Assembly: GCF_000196255.1 (NCBI RefSeq)
Contig: NC_006371.1
Span: 945,664-1,009,663 of the forward strand
Length of the DNA stretch: 64,000 nt
Reading direction: 5' to 3'
DNA from: Photobacterium profundum SS9
Lineage (GTDB): Bacteria > Pseudomonadota > Gammaproteobacteria > Enterobacterales > Vibrionaceae
Shown here: positions 1-8,839 of the stretch, one piece after another
Numbering within the stretch: the first letter of the stretch is position 1
Layout: each line of letters opens with the position of its first letter
Program-made: the position numbers and the translations under genes
The notes under the pieces: generated by a model
The model's input: only the letters and a program-made list of their open reading frames with translations
Told to the model about the DNA's origin: nothing
Databases searched by the model: none

Positions 1-210
1 TCAAGGAAAATGTGTGTAGGAATGACATTCCTTTTCAAACACATTTGACACAGAAGTAGATACGCTGAATCACTCCCGAAGGGCGAGTTTTGTTGGGCTC
101 TATGCGGTGTTACTTATTTTCAACGTAGAACGACTAGGTCTATAAATAAGTGCCTTGCCTAGAGCCCAACAAATTCTCGCTGAAACGAGCATCTTGAGGT
201 AACTTGGGTA
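1..210. repeat. MITE-like palindromic repeat, copy 1 (cut by window start)
   Basis: This non-coding repeat matches, in inverted orientation, the repeat at 10524-11848. Its visible end reads ...ACTTGGGTA followed by TA (211-212), the same GGGTA/TA end seen on IS630-B. The interior has two arms, about 87-110 (GCGAGTTTTGTTGGGCTCTA) and 155-180 (its near inverse), that can fold into a long hairpin around the CTAGTC core. No ORF is present. The size, terminal inverted repeats and TA flank suggest a MITE moved by an IS630/Tc1-type transposase. The other end lies outside the window. Confidence 0.7.
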
Positions 211-300
211 TAAACATGATTTCCTCTTTGTTTTATCATCAGAAAAGGCGTTGCTGATCAAATCAGTTTCTAAGCGAATCTAGTTCTAATTAGCCGCATG

Positions 301-510
301 TTATGCAATAGTTTTTTTTACCGAGATATTTTTTTTCTTTAAATTTTCAATTCGAGAGTTACCAATGATACTGATAGCACCAGCAATCATCGCTTGTGCT
401 ACCTCAGGAGCACCGCAAGTCAACTTCGTGATCCCCTCGGAATCGATGCCTCTTTCCTTACATAGGTAATAACACCTATTTATATACAGAAAGCTAAGTG
501 GTTAAATAGC
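301..510 (-). pseudogene. Remnant of an alanine/ornithine racemase-like PLP protein
   Basis: Read leftward from about 510 to the TAA at 301-303, this stretch encodes CKERGIDSEGITKLTCG, then APEVAQAMIAGAISIIGNSR, then an IENLKKK tail. These resemble the beginning of Ala_racemase_N proteins of the ornithine-racemase/YhfX type, where VTK-x-CG and GxSRIEN are conserved around the cofactor pocket. Only about 50-70 codons remain, with no start and no C-terminal two-thirds, so it is a decayed fragment. The family call is by motif memory, and the upstream border is approximate. Confidence 0.5.
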
Positions 511-964
511 AACTTTAAAATGTATACATCCAAAAACTACAATGTAATATTTCAAGCGAGGGTAATAGGCACAAAGACAATCATTCATCAGTGTATATAG
601 ATGTAAGATTCAGAGTTTCCTCAGGGAACTCAATTCGAATGAAATGTATGTAGGAATGGCATTGAACCTTGTTGTATTTGTATTCATATCAGAAAGTTAA
701 AATAGGGGGGGGATAACGAATACCTATAAGCCTGAATATCAGCTTAGGTATCGAAAACCAGCATTAACCACGTATGAATGAGTAGGTGCTCTAACACGAA
801 AAGGGACACAAGCGTTCTAGTGGTGATCGTTCTGGCGCTGGTAAAAATCGAGTTCTTGGCTGTAGTGAATTTTCTGGGAAATGGTATAGTGAATCTAACG
901 TTTTTAGGAAAAATCACTCCGAAAGTCGATTTTTCTGGAAAAGGCTCAAAAGCCTCTTCCTATG
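511..964. other. Stretch without a convincing gene
   Basis: Between the racemase remnant and the IS50-like element there is no ORF that can be supported. A short frame from 778 runs into the IS. A second frame over the same bases gives a Ser/Gly/Lys/Arg-rich string reminiscent of low-complexity protein tails, which could be a decayed coding remnant. A piece near 640-665 (TGTAGGAATGGCATT) resembles part of the MITE at 1-50. Nothing else was recognised. Confidence 0.4.
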
Positions 965-2466
965 CTGTCTCTTATACACAAATCCCCAGTTTTTAAACTG
1001 GGGATTTTTTTTGAACTTCATTTCAATATCACGATCTGATCCTTTGTTATTAAACTAAGGACGGCCATTATGTATATTTCTACTCCTCAAGATTGGGCTA
1101 CTTCTCTTTTTGGTCAGGCTAATTTAGGCGATCCAAGATGAACAAAACGATTAGTTAAAGTGGCGACTAATCTTGCATTACACACAGGGAAATCTTTAGT
1201 GAAATCAAGCCAACAGCCAGCAGAGATTGAAGGCGCTTATCGCTTTATTCGTAACGAATCTATTCATGCTAATGATATTGCCGAAGCCGGATTTCAAACA
1301 ACAACACAAGAGGCTAACCGCCATGATTTATTGTTAGCGCTTGAAGATACAACGTCTCTTAACTATACCCATCGCGCTGTAAAAGAGCAGCTTGGTCATG
1401 TTAATGGTGGAAACAGAACTCGCGGTATTTATGCTCATTCCATCTTGCTTTTCGCACCAACTAACCACCAAGTGGTTGGGTTAATTGAACAAATACGGTG
1501 GACGCGAGATATAAAAACAAGAGGAAAAGGTGCACGTCATGCACAAACACCCTATAAAGAAAAAGAAAGTTATAAATGGGAACAGGCTTCGATAAATATG
1601 GCATCCCGCCTTGGTGAGACTATGCAACAGGTTATATCTGTATGTGATCGTGAAGCTGATATTTATGAATATTTAACGTATAAAACTCAAGAAAACCAAC
1701 GTTTTGTTGTTCGTTCAATGCAAAGCCGTTGTATCGAAGAAAGTGATAATAAGTTGTACGCTTTTTCAGACCAATTACAACCTGCAGGCAATCGAAAAAT
1801 CTATATCCCACAAAAAGGAGGGCGGAAAGCGCGAGAGGTTATTCTTGATATCCGATTCTCAACCATTACTCTCAAAGTGCCTGCCAATAAGAAAGGAAAA
1901 AGTATTCCACTATATTATGTCGGGTGCGTAGAGCAAGGTGCAGGTGACAACGGATTAAGCTGGCACTTGATGACGTCAGAGCCTGTTACGAATAGAGAAG
2001 AAGCACTGAAAATTGTTCAGTATTATGAGCAACGTTGGTTGATTGAGGACTATCACAAAGCTTGGAAAAGTGGTGGAACCCAAGTTGAGTCATTACGCAT
2101 GCAAAGCTATACCAATATTGAACGCATGGCCACAATACTCGCTTTCCTTGCTACACGAATCTTACAACTGAAATTTATGGGGCAGAATATAAAAGCTGAT
2201 GAAGAAAGTTGTGAGTCAGTCTTATCGCCTATTGGATGGAAATTACTTTGGTTAAAGCGAGAAAATAAACCATTACCAAATGAAGTCCCAAGTATTCGGT
2301 GGGCTTACCTAGCATTAGCTAAATTAGGAGGATGGAATGACAGTAAACGAACAGGACGAGCCGGTTGGCCCGTTCTGTGGGATGGATGGTTTAAATTACA
2401 AACCATCATTGAAGGCTATCATTTAGCATAATCTCTTGAATGCTTGGACTTGTGATCAAGAGACAG
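965..2466 (+). mobile_element. IS4-family, IS50 (Tn5)-group insertion sequence
   Basis: The left end is CTGTCTCTTATACACAAAT (965-983). The right end, read inward, is CTGTCTCTTGATCACAAGT. These closely resemble the Tn5/IS50 outside and inside ends. The element is 1502 bp and is flanked by an exact 9-bp direct repeat CTTCCTATG (956-964 and 2467-2475), as expected for IS50-group transposition. It carries one transposase reading frame with an in-frame stop. The exact target duplication indicates a simple insertion not rearranged since. Confidence 0.93.
1070..2431 (+). pseudogene. IS50-group transposase, interrupted by an in-frame TGA
   Basis: Reading from ATG 1070 gives MYISTPQDWATSLFGQANLG, then DPR, then TGA at 1139-1141, then TKRLVKVATNLA and on to 2431. 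This matches the IS50 N-terminus (FG-x-A-x-LGDxRRTxRLVxxA), so TGA replaces a conserved Arg codon. Downstream the protein is full length: EGAYRFIRN, the LALEDTTSLNY motif, CDREADIYEY (second catalytic Asp) and YEQRWLIEDYHKAWK (Y-2-R-3-E-6-K signature). A GTG at 1160 could restart translation but would lose the N-terminal DNA-binding residues, so the copy is probably inactive. Confidence 0.85.
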
Positions 2467-2702
2467 CTTCCTATGTACCTTTCCAGATTTATTTCAGAAA
2501 CCACCTGTGTTAGTAGCCCCTTACAGCAGGGTAAATCGAAGGTATTTTCTGTAAGGTATCATTAGCTGTAACAACGCTCGCAAGGAGAATCTAAACGAAT
2601 TGAAAAGAATAAGCACAACATGCGTTAAAGTTTGAATGCTTACTGCCTGACTTTAGTGTAAAATCCAGCCCCCAGAATATATAACGCACGATACGAGACG
2701 AC

Positions 2703-4349
2703 ATGCAATTACTCGAAGCCAAATTACACAAAATCGACCGCCATAATTACCGCAGCTATTCTAGTATGCGTGGTGAATACACTTTCGTTGACTTCGACTT
2801 TTTTATCGATACTGTTCAAGCCGACCCTTATGCGCCGGCTTCTCGTGTTCGTGCTCGCCGTAAATGGGCGCTAACTGATTTAGCATGGTTGAAGGATCAA
2901 TCTCAAGATTACCAGCGTGCTGCACGTGATTTTATCGCACGTCAATTTGCCGATCTTTCACAACAAGAAAATGGCATTCAAATCGATCGTCCTGGTCAGG
3001 TTATTCTTGACCGTACCGCTGTCGTTTTTGACGAAGAAGGTATTGAGTTACGTTTCCGCATTAACTTGCCTGCAGACGACCGTAAAATAATTGCTAAAAA
3101 AGCGATGAATTTAATGACGTTCACCATGCCTAAAATTATCCGTCGTTCTACGATTGCTCGTGAACTTCCGATTGAAGAAATGAAGCGTCATTGTGAAGCA
3201 GTAGAAGATCAAGTCGCTTTACGTAAGCAGCTTGAAGAAAACAACCTATTAGCGTTCGTTGCTGATGGCAGTGTATTACCTCGCCTTGCTGGTAATGTTG
3301 ATTTACCAATGGCAAATGCGATTCCTTTCGAATGCCCAGCTGAATTGGCAATCGAACTAGACGCTCCGCATAAAGGTAAAATTCGCGGCATGGGTGTACC
3401 AAAGGGTATCACCATGATTGTTGGTGGTGGTTTTCACGGTAAATCAACCCTTCTAAATGCTATCGAAAGCTCTGTTTACGATCACATTCCTGGCGATGGT
3501 CGTGAATACATTGTCACAGATGAATCTGCGACAAAAATTCGTGCAGAAGATGGGCGCTGTGTGCATAACGTCGACCTTTCTCCGTACATTAGTAATTTAC
3601 CTATGGGTAAAGATACAGCAGCATTCAGTACACAAGATGCATCAGGTTCAACATCACAAGCATCATGGTTACAAGAATCACTTGAAGCGGGTGCTAAAGC
3701 ATTGCTTATCGATGAAGATACCTCTGCATCGAACTTCATGATCCGTGATGAACGTATGCAGGCGTTAATTTCTAAGAAGGATGAGCCAATTACACCGCTT
3801 GTCGATCGCATTGCACTACTTCGTGATCAACTGGATATCTCTGTGTTATTAGTTATGGGCGGTTCTGGCGATTATTTGGATGTGGCTGATACAGTTATTC
3901 AAATGCATAATTACCAAGCACTTGATGTAACAGCGAAAGCAAAAGAAGTTATTGCTACGCACCCTACTCGTCGTACATCTGAAGGGTCTGAAATCTTACC
4001 ACTTCCTCGTACACGTCAGCTAAATCGTGCCGCACTTAAAACCATGCTTGAAGACGGTAAATTCCGTATTCAGGTTAAAAACAAAACAACATTACGCTTT
4101 GGTCGTGAACTGATTGATCTGCAAGCGTTAGAGCAAATTGCCGATTCAAGCCAATTATATACTGTCGGTTGGTTATGGTTCCAACTTGCCCAAGGCAAAG
4201 GATGGGAAAAACAACCATCGAAAGCATTTGAAAACATGCTGAATGATGATTGGTTCCGCACTATGCCTCATTATGGTGATTTAGCGAAACCACGTGCTAT
4301 CGACGTAATGGCTGTTTTAAACCGTATGCGTAAAGCCGATTTTAAGTAA
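2703..4349 (+). CDS. ABC-class ATPase (PF09818/COG3044 family)
   Basis: This 548-aa protein matches the predicted ATPase of the ABC class family, which is single-chain and cytoplasmic with no membrane segments. An N-terminal region of about 230 residues precedes the nucleotide-binding core. Walker A GGGFHGKST is at residues 241-249, a signature-like DASGSTSQA at 322-330 and Walker B ALLIDEDTS at about 333-341. The family's biological role is not established; some members sit near RNA- or nucleotide-related genes, which does not fix a function here. The ATG start follows a short A-rich leader. The gene is monocistronic, ending at a strong terminator. It looks intact and native. Confidence 0.85.
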   Translation: MQLLEAKLHKIDRHNYRSYSSMRGEYTFVDFDFFIDTVQADPYAPASRVRARRKWALTDLAWLKDQSQDYQRAARDFIARQFADLSQQENGIQIDRPGQVILDRTAVVFDEEGIELRFRINLPADDRKIIAKKAMNLMTFTMPKIIRRSTIARELPIEEMKRHCEAVEDQVALRKQLEENNLLAFVADGSVLPRLAGNVDLPMANAIPFECPAELAIELDAPHKGKIRGMGVPKGITMIVGGGFHGKSTLLNAIESSVYDHIPGDGREYIVTDESATKIRAEDGRCVHNVDLSPYISNLPMGKDTAAFSTQDASGSTSQASWLQESLEAGAKALLIDEDTSASNFMIRDERMQALISKKDEPITPLVDRIALLRDQLDISVLLVMGGSGDYLDVADTVIQMHNYQALDVTAKAKEVIATHPTRRTSEGSEILPLPRTRQLNRAALKTMLEDGKFRIQVKNKTTLRFGRELIDLQALEQIADSSQLYTVGWLWFQLAQGKGWEKQPSKAFENMLNDDWFRTMPHYGDLAKPRAIDVMAVLNRMRKADFK

Positions 4350-4376
4350 TCTGCCATATTTAGCAAAATACCTAAG

Positions 4377-4399
4377 CCCGCATTACTGCGGGTTTTTTT
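4377..4399 (+). terminator. Rho-independent terminator of the ABC ATPase gene
   Basis: A CCCGCA-TTAC-TGCGGG hairpin (4377-4392) is followed directly by seven T, 28 bp after the stop codon. Confidence 0.9.
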
Positions 4400-4525
4400 A
4401 TCCCTTAACCTCCTCATTTGTTTTTCTAAATTCTAACCCTTGAATCAACCAATGCATTAAGAAGCCTCTATACTTTTTAAATTCACTTTTTACACTCTGT
4501 GAAATGGGCTTAATAAGGCTACGAT

Positions 4526-5362
4526 ATGTATAAAATGCATTTCATCGATTCTTTACCAATTTACCTTATCGCAGGGTTAATTCTTGGCTCTATTTTATTA
4601 GTATTTGAATTTGGTTATCGATTAGCACGCATATTTTTAGCAGATAAATTGAACAAAGCAATTAGCCCTATGACGGGAGGATTAGGTGGGTTATTGGCCT
4701 TTATTCTTGCGATAACATTCAGCATGGCAGCTGGAAAAAATGATGCCAGAAAGCAACTGGTTTTAGACGAAGCTAACGCAGTAGGTACTGCCGTATTACG
4801 TACAGATTTTCTGCCTGAACCTTACAAAAAAGACAGTAAATTATTACTCATTTCTTATATCAATGAAAGATTAATATCAAAAGAAGAAAAAAAACGAGTA
4901 CTTAAATCCTCACAGAGTGAAGATCGCGTTAATCTACTTATAGCAAATAGTGTCATATTGCATGAGAAACTATGGCGCAATGCCGTTAGTGCGTATAACG
5001 TTGAACAAAACCAGATCATCAAACTCTATATTGAGTCACTCAACCAAGTTATCGATATCCATACCGAGCGTGTAAATAAAAGCCTTCAAAGCCGAATTCC
5101 AATCAGTATTTGGTTTAGCTTAATACTGCTCACTTTTCTAACAATGGTGCTTACAGGCGTTCAGGTTGGATCACAAAGTGAGGCTCGAATGCTAATAGCT
5201 GCACTTCCATTTGCCCTTGCCTTCACCCTTGTTTTAACATTAATTATCGAGCTCGATAGACCGAATCGAAGTATTCTTTCTGTTAGCCAACAACCGCTAA
5301 TTGATTTACAACGTTCGCTATCGCCGCAAATGTCAGTAAGTAACCAACAAGACAGACAATGA
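4526..5362 (+). CDS. DUF4239 / bestrophin-like inner-membrane protein
   Basis: This 278-aa integral membrane protein has two N-terminal hydrophobic segments (about residues 10-32 and 48-68, including the GGLGGLLAFILAITFSMAA stretch). A central soluble region of about 120 residues with alternating charge follows, then two C-terminal membrane segments (about 192-214 and 222-242). The topology and the AFILAITF-x-MA motif with downstream D-N/A-x-x-x-x-EA fit the DUF4239 family, described as bestrophin-like; the function is unknown. TAAGG sits 8 nt before the ATG. The short C-terminal tail (QQPLIDLQRSL) is also typical of the family. It appears intact and single. Confidence 0.75.
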   Translation: MYKMHFIDSLPIYLIAGLILGSILLVFEFGYRLARIFLADKLNKAISPMTGGLGGLLAFILAITFSMAAGKNDARKQLVLDEANAVGTAVLRTDFLPEPYKKDSKLLLISYINERLISKEEKKRVLKSSQSEDRVNLLIANSVILHEKLWRNAVSAYNVEQNQIIKLYIESLNQVIDIHTERVNKSLQSRIPISIWFSLILLTFLTMVLTGVQVGSQSEARMLIAALPFALAFTLVLTLIIELDRPNRSILSVSQQPLIDLQRSLSPQMSVSNQQDRQ

Positions 5363-5503
5363 ATCGTCTAGGCGTACTTCACTACTTAAACGTTAAGATG
5401 AGTTTTATTATTCTGGATGGGTAAACAATCAGATACTTACTTCAGTCTGTATTGCATTTCATGTTAGGCTCACACGCAGATAAATTGGCTTGGGACGGCA
5501 ACA

Positions 5504-6229
5504 TTGAAAACGCAACTGACGAAAACAGGTTTGACTAGATTATGTCTGGCAACCACCATACCCTTGATTTCATTTACAGCATTGGCTAACAATTTTTATG
5601 TTGAATCGACCTTCATTCAAAATGGTCAAACAATGGGGCCCCCTGCGTTCAATATATTCAATAACAGTGACAGAACGTTCAATGTTGATCACAATACTGC
5701 CATTAATTATTCGGTTATCGAGAAAAAAGACGGCAGCGTAAACATAGAAGTTGTAGTCATTGAAACCAGTAAGCGTGGTGATTCTTATTAGTTGCAGCCC
5801 ATTATCACGATAGCAGCCAATGGTGAATCGAATGGTATGTTATTGGGTAAATCAAAAGCGATACCTTTTCTGGATTGGCAACTGAGTGCGATCAAATCAT
5901 ACACTGTTACTTTTCATCAGCTTTCTAGCGATAAACAAAACTGCCTTAATTACACCAACGAAAATGAAACACTGTGCTTTGACTCGACGCCCTTACTGGA
6001 TACAGATGCTTTGTTGTATATTCGCACTAAAACAGAAGACCCATCGGTATTAGAAATTAAGCTTACAGATAACGGCGCCAATACATTGCGCAGCTTCACA
6101 CGTGAAAATATTAACCAATGGATGGGTGTGATGATCGATGGACAACTTGTAAACGCGAGTATCATTCGTTCTGAAATGGGGGGGGATATTTTGATGCCAT
6201 TACCCAAACAAGCTGCTGCTGAGGAATAA
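5504..6229 (+). pseudogene. Exported SecD-P1-like protein, split by an amber codon
   Basis: A TTG start (5504) opens a frame with a signal peptide (KTQLTKTGLTRLCLATTIPL..., cleavage after FTALA). The frame stops at TAG 5789-5791 after 95 codons and continues in the same frame for 145 more codons to 6229. Both halves read as one periplasmic protein of about 240 aa. The C-terminal part (LEIKLTDNGANTLRSFTREN and a following MIDGQLVNASII) resembles the head subdomain of the SecD P1 domain, but no membrane part is present. One substitution would restore the frame, so this is either a recent pseudogene or a sequencing error. Function unknown. Confidence 0.65.
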
Positions 6230-6259
6230 CATCAATACCTACTTACTCGCCTTTTCCTA

Positions 6260-6497
6260 TCATTGATTAGGCGACAGTAAATGTTGCCATTCTTTATGAC
6301 GGTTCATGTAGTGGGCAACATAACTGCACGTTGGAATTATTGTATAACCCTCTTGCTCTATCCCTTTTAGTACAGCCTCCATCATAATGCTGGCGTACCC
6401 TTTTCCACGCAATGCATCTGGCACATGAGAATGATCTAACGTGAGCACATTACCTGCGATTTGATAACTGACTTCAGCTTGATAACCCGCCTCTAAC
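6260..6497 (-). pseudogene. GNAT acetyltransferase (YjdJ/COG2388-like), N-terminus lost at IS
   Basis: Read leftward, the remaining codons give EAGYQAEVSYQ, then LDHSHVPDALRGKGYASIMM. The latter carries the acetyl-CoA pyrophosphate-binding RGKGYA motif and the H-x-x-VP motif typical of the small COG2388 GNAT proteins (usually about 90-100 aa). The first codons are replaced by the end of the IS4-family element at 6498. The sequence on the far side of the IS (from 7898) is a group II intron stub, not the missing N-terminus, so the gene was cut by rearrangement rather than by simple insertion. Confidence 0.75.
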
Positions 6498-7897
6498 CAT
6501 AGGTATCTACACAGATTGAGCAAAAAACGAACTGGCTATTTGCCTCATCGCGTTTATCTCATCCATGGTGTAGGTATCTAGTACTTCACACATTTGTAGG
6601 AAAACCCATAGTCCCGCAAGCAGTGATGGCTGAGTGACAGGCTTTGTTCGCTTAGTTAAACGACCACTCAGCTTAACCAAAAAACCTTTAAATTCATTAG
6701 CTTCATCCGAGCTGTCCGAATAAAGCTTAAATATCAACGTCGTTGCAACACTGGCTGTGATCAGACGCTTTAATATTGACTCCGCAGTAGTTTGCTGCCA
6801 TTTTTCTAACTGATGACCATCTGACTTCAATAACTTAAACCAAGATTCAATATTCCAGCGATGGCAATACCACGTTGCAATCTCTGTTGCATCAACATCC
6901 AACACGTTAGACAGCAGATACCATCTTGCTAGCTCTTTACCTTCATCATCCGTGACCAGGCTCATAACAAAGCGACAGGTGGGCGCCGCTGACGCGAGCT
7001 TTTCTGATTTCCGGTGTAACTCAACAGTCGTTTCACCAACAAACAAATAGCCCTCTTTACCTCGAAGAGAAATAACACCTTTCAAGTCTGGGGAGATTGT
7101 TCGACTGATGATTTCAGCCGTTTTAAACTGACCTTCGTGACGGAACGTTGAGCCTTTTTTAGTTCGAGTTAGCCAGTGAACTGAGCCTAAACGTCTTAAG
7201 TCTTTCGCTGAATCTGCTTCTCTATCAACAACATGCACCAGGGGCTTGTCTAAATGTAATTGTTCTTGCCAATGAATGCTGTCAAAGAGTGAATCTAGGT
7301 GACTTTGCTTGGGTTGTAACTCTTGGCTTCGGCATTGATAAATACCGTTGCTTGTCAGTAAGTTAAGACCTGCTGGAGCAATGGGTGCGCCGGTATTTGC
7401 GTCTACCAATAAAGACGCTTGCAGTTCGTAGCCAACATCGAGAGCGTGTGACATCTTAGTTTTATCTAACTTACTATGATGTTTAGCGAAATTGATATGG
7501 CACCAATCATGAGCCATTAATACATATCGACTTTGACTTTCTTTCACACCAGAACGAGCAAGACCCAGCATCGGGCCACTTAGCATAGGAAAAGTCACAT
7601 CCTCATTATGATAAAAACGCCATGTTGCTTGTGTCGATGCCCATGATTGTGTGTGGTGGCGAAGAGATTTTACACCTGGTGCATTGCTAGAATTAACTGT
7701 CATGTGTTCCATTATAAGGGTCTGATAACGCTTAGATAATCTTGATTCAAGGATACAGGGTAATTGATGTTGTTCAAAAAGAGTCATCGTCAATACTAAT
7801 GAAATGAAAGTTAACTCTCTTGATCGTTGATCCTTAGATCAGTTCCCTTCTCTTGGCCGATTGGTTAATTCGTAACCATTTTGTGTAGATACCTATG
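6498..7897 (-). mobile_element. 1400-bp IS4-family element, copy 1
   Basis: Terminal inverted repeats are CATAGGTATCTACACA. The length (1400 bp) is identical to the copy at 55352-56751, where a 9-bp target duplication defines the ends. Here the flanks (GCCTCTAAC on the left, GTTCAAGGA on the right) do not match. This copy therefore sits at a recombination or deletion junction joining a GNAT gene to a group II intron remnant. Confidence 0.88.
6507..7793 (-). CDS. IS4-family transposase
   Basis: This 428-aa DDE transposase is identical or nearly so to the one at 55361-56647. DDE-region landmarks are LMAHDWCHINF (first Asp), VHVVDREADS (second Asp) and YCHRWNIESWFKLLKS, the Y-2-R-3-E-6-K signature of the IS4 family that contains the catalytic Glu. 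It catalyses cut-and-paste transposition and produces 9-bp target duplications, as the second copy shows. The frame is open end to end, so this copy could be active even though its flanks are rearranged. Confidence 0.92.
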   Translation of the reverse strand: MTMTLFEQHQLPCILESRLSKRYQTLIMEHMTVNSSNAPGVKSLRHHTQSWASTQATWRFYHNEDVTFPMLSGPMLGLARSGVKESQSRYVLMAHDWCHINFAKHHSKLDKTKMSHALDVGYELQASLLVDANTGAPIAPAGLNLLTSNGIYQCRSQELQPKQSHLDSLFDSIHWQEQLHLDKPLVHVVDREADSAKDLRRLGSVHWLTRTKKGSTFRHEGQFKTAEIISRTISPDLKGVISLRGKEGYLFVGETTVELHRKSEKLASAAPTCRFVMSLVTDDEGKELARWYLLSNVLDVDATEIATWYCHRWNIESWFKLLKSDGHQLEKWQQTTAESILKRLITASVATTLIFKLYSDSSDEANEFKGFLVKLSGRLTKRTKPVTQPSLLAGLWVFLQMCEVLDTYTMDEINAMRQIASSFFAQSV

Positions 7898-8050
7898 GTT
7901 CAAGGACGTTGGTTTATATGCGATAGACGAAGTGAGAACCGGAATTTTGCTCCCTGTAAGATAGGGAATAGAAGATTACAGGAGCCGTATACGAGGTCCG
8001 TACGTACGGTTCTGTGAGAGGGATGAGGCGGTAACGCCTCACCCTACTCG
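7898..8050 (+). ncRNA. Group II intron 3' remnant (domains V and VI)
   Basis: Domain V is at 7982-8012. It has GAGCCGTA pairing with TACGGTTC, the AGC catalytic triad at its foot, the CG bulge, and an inner TACG/CGTA helix. The terminal loop is AGGTC instead of the usual AT-GAAA-GT, so domain V is 3 nt shorter than the standard 34. Domain VI (about 8015-8050) is a GAGGCG-GTAA-CGCCTC helix with a bulged A at 8041 as candidate branch point. The remaining intron and the reverse transcriptase are missing, cut at the IS end. The 3' splice site, about 8047-8052, is approximate. Confidence 0.75.
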
Positions 8051-8288
8051 ATGTGAGTAAATTGAAGTTTAAATAGAAGGTGAAAAAAGCGTTACCTATT
8101 AGCAGTTGGGAGTAATAACGTCTTAAATAACATATGTTTATAATGAGTAGTGAATGATTCAATATTTAATGTTTTTGCCCCAAAAATAAGAATCATTAAG
8201 GGAAATCATACTTTTTAGTAGAAATCGTCGATACTTATTAAATCAGTTTGGTTTGGCATTGGATGCTCTTAACTTTTTGTGGTGTGTT

Positions 8289-8744
8289 ATGCAAGCATAT
8301 TCTTTTTTATTCTCATTTTTTCTGGTTGCTTGCAGCTCTCAATCCCATGAAAATAATATTTTAAGCCAACAGGGTCAGTTTATAAAAGAGGAATGCAATA
8401 GCCATTCTGTCTCCAATCTTTCCGTTTTCTTTGATCAATTTATTAATGAAAGGCAACGTGAATTGGTGGTATTAAAGCCAGAAATAACGACAGAAAATTA
8501 TAACCAGCTCAATTTTGCTTTAAAGGATTTCTCTAATCATTGGGCTTTACTTCGAACAGAAAGAGATATGGCCTGTGAGCAGTTAGCGACTTGTGTATAC
8601 GACAAAACCAAAAACCATAAAACCCAAGATTATTCTGTCGACGTTTGTGAGAGCAATAATTTCAAATACAATGTTAGCCGAGCAAAACTGCTTACCTTCT
8701 ACAATGACCTTGAGCGAATAGAACTACAAAGGTTGGAGGAGTAA
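8289..8744 (+). CDS. Small lipoprotein of unknown function
   Basis: From ATG 8289 the protein is 151 aa. It begins MQAYSFLFSFFLVACSSQ, a signal peptide ending in a lipobox (L-V-A-C, Cys15), so it should be lipid-anchored in the cell envelope. An upstream TTG (8253) would add 12 residues ahead of the signal and is less likely. The mature part is hydrophilic with four further Cys (near ECNS, MACEQ, ATCVY and DVCESN), which could form disulfides in the periplasm. No family was recognised. It lies 95 bp upstream of the thioredoxin gene in the same direction and could be cotranscribed. Confidence 0.65.
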   Translation: MQAYSFLFSFFLVACSSQSHENNILSQQGQFIKEECNSHSVSNLSVFFDQFINERQRELVVLKPEITTENYNQLNFALKDFSNHWALLRTERDMACEQLATCVYDKTKNHKTQDYSVDVCESNNFKYNVSRAKLLTFYNDLERIELQRLEE

Positions 8745-8839
8745 AGACTTGATGCGATTGTACAAGGTCAGTATTGTCTAGGCATTATAAAATGAATAAG
8801 CACTTATACCCAGCGATGGCGAGTGTGATGGAAGTAGAA

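Noticed and set aside
1..210. Repeat copies considered as a CRISPR or tRNA-like array
   Set aside because: No regular spacing, only scattered copies with terminal inverted repeats; no cas genes or cloverleaf.
778..996. 72-codon frame running into the IS50-like left end
   Set aside because: No ribosome site and no recognisable protein; the last codons belong to the IS end. At most a decayed remnant.
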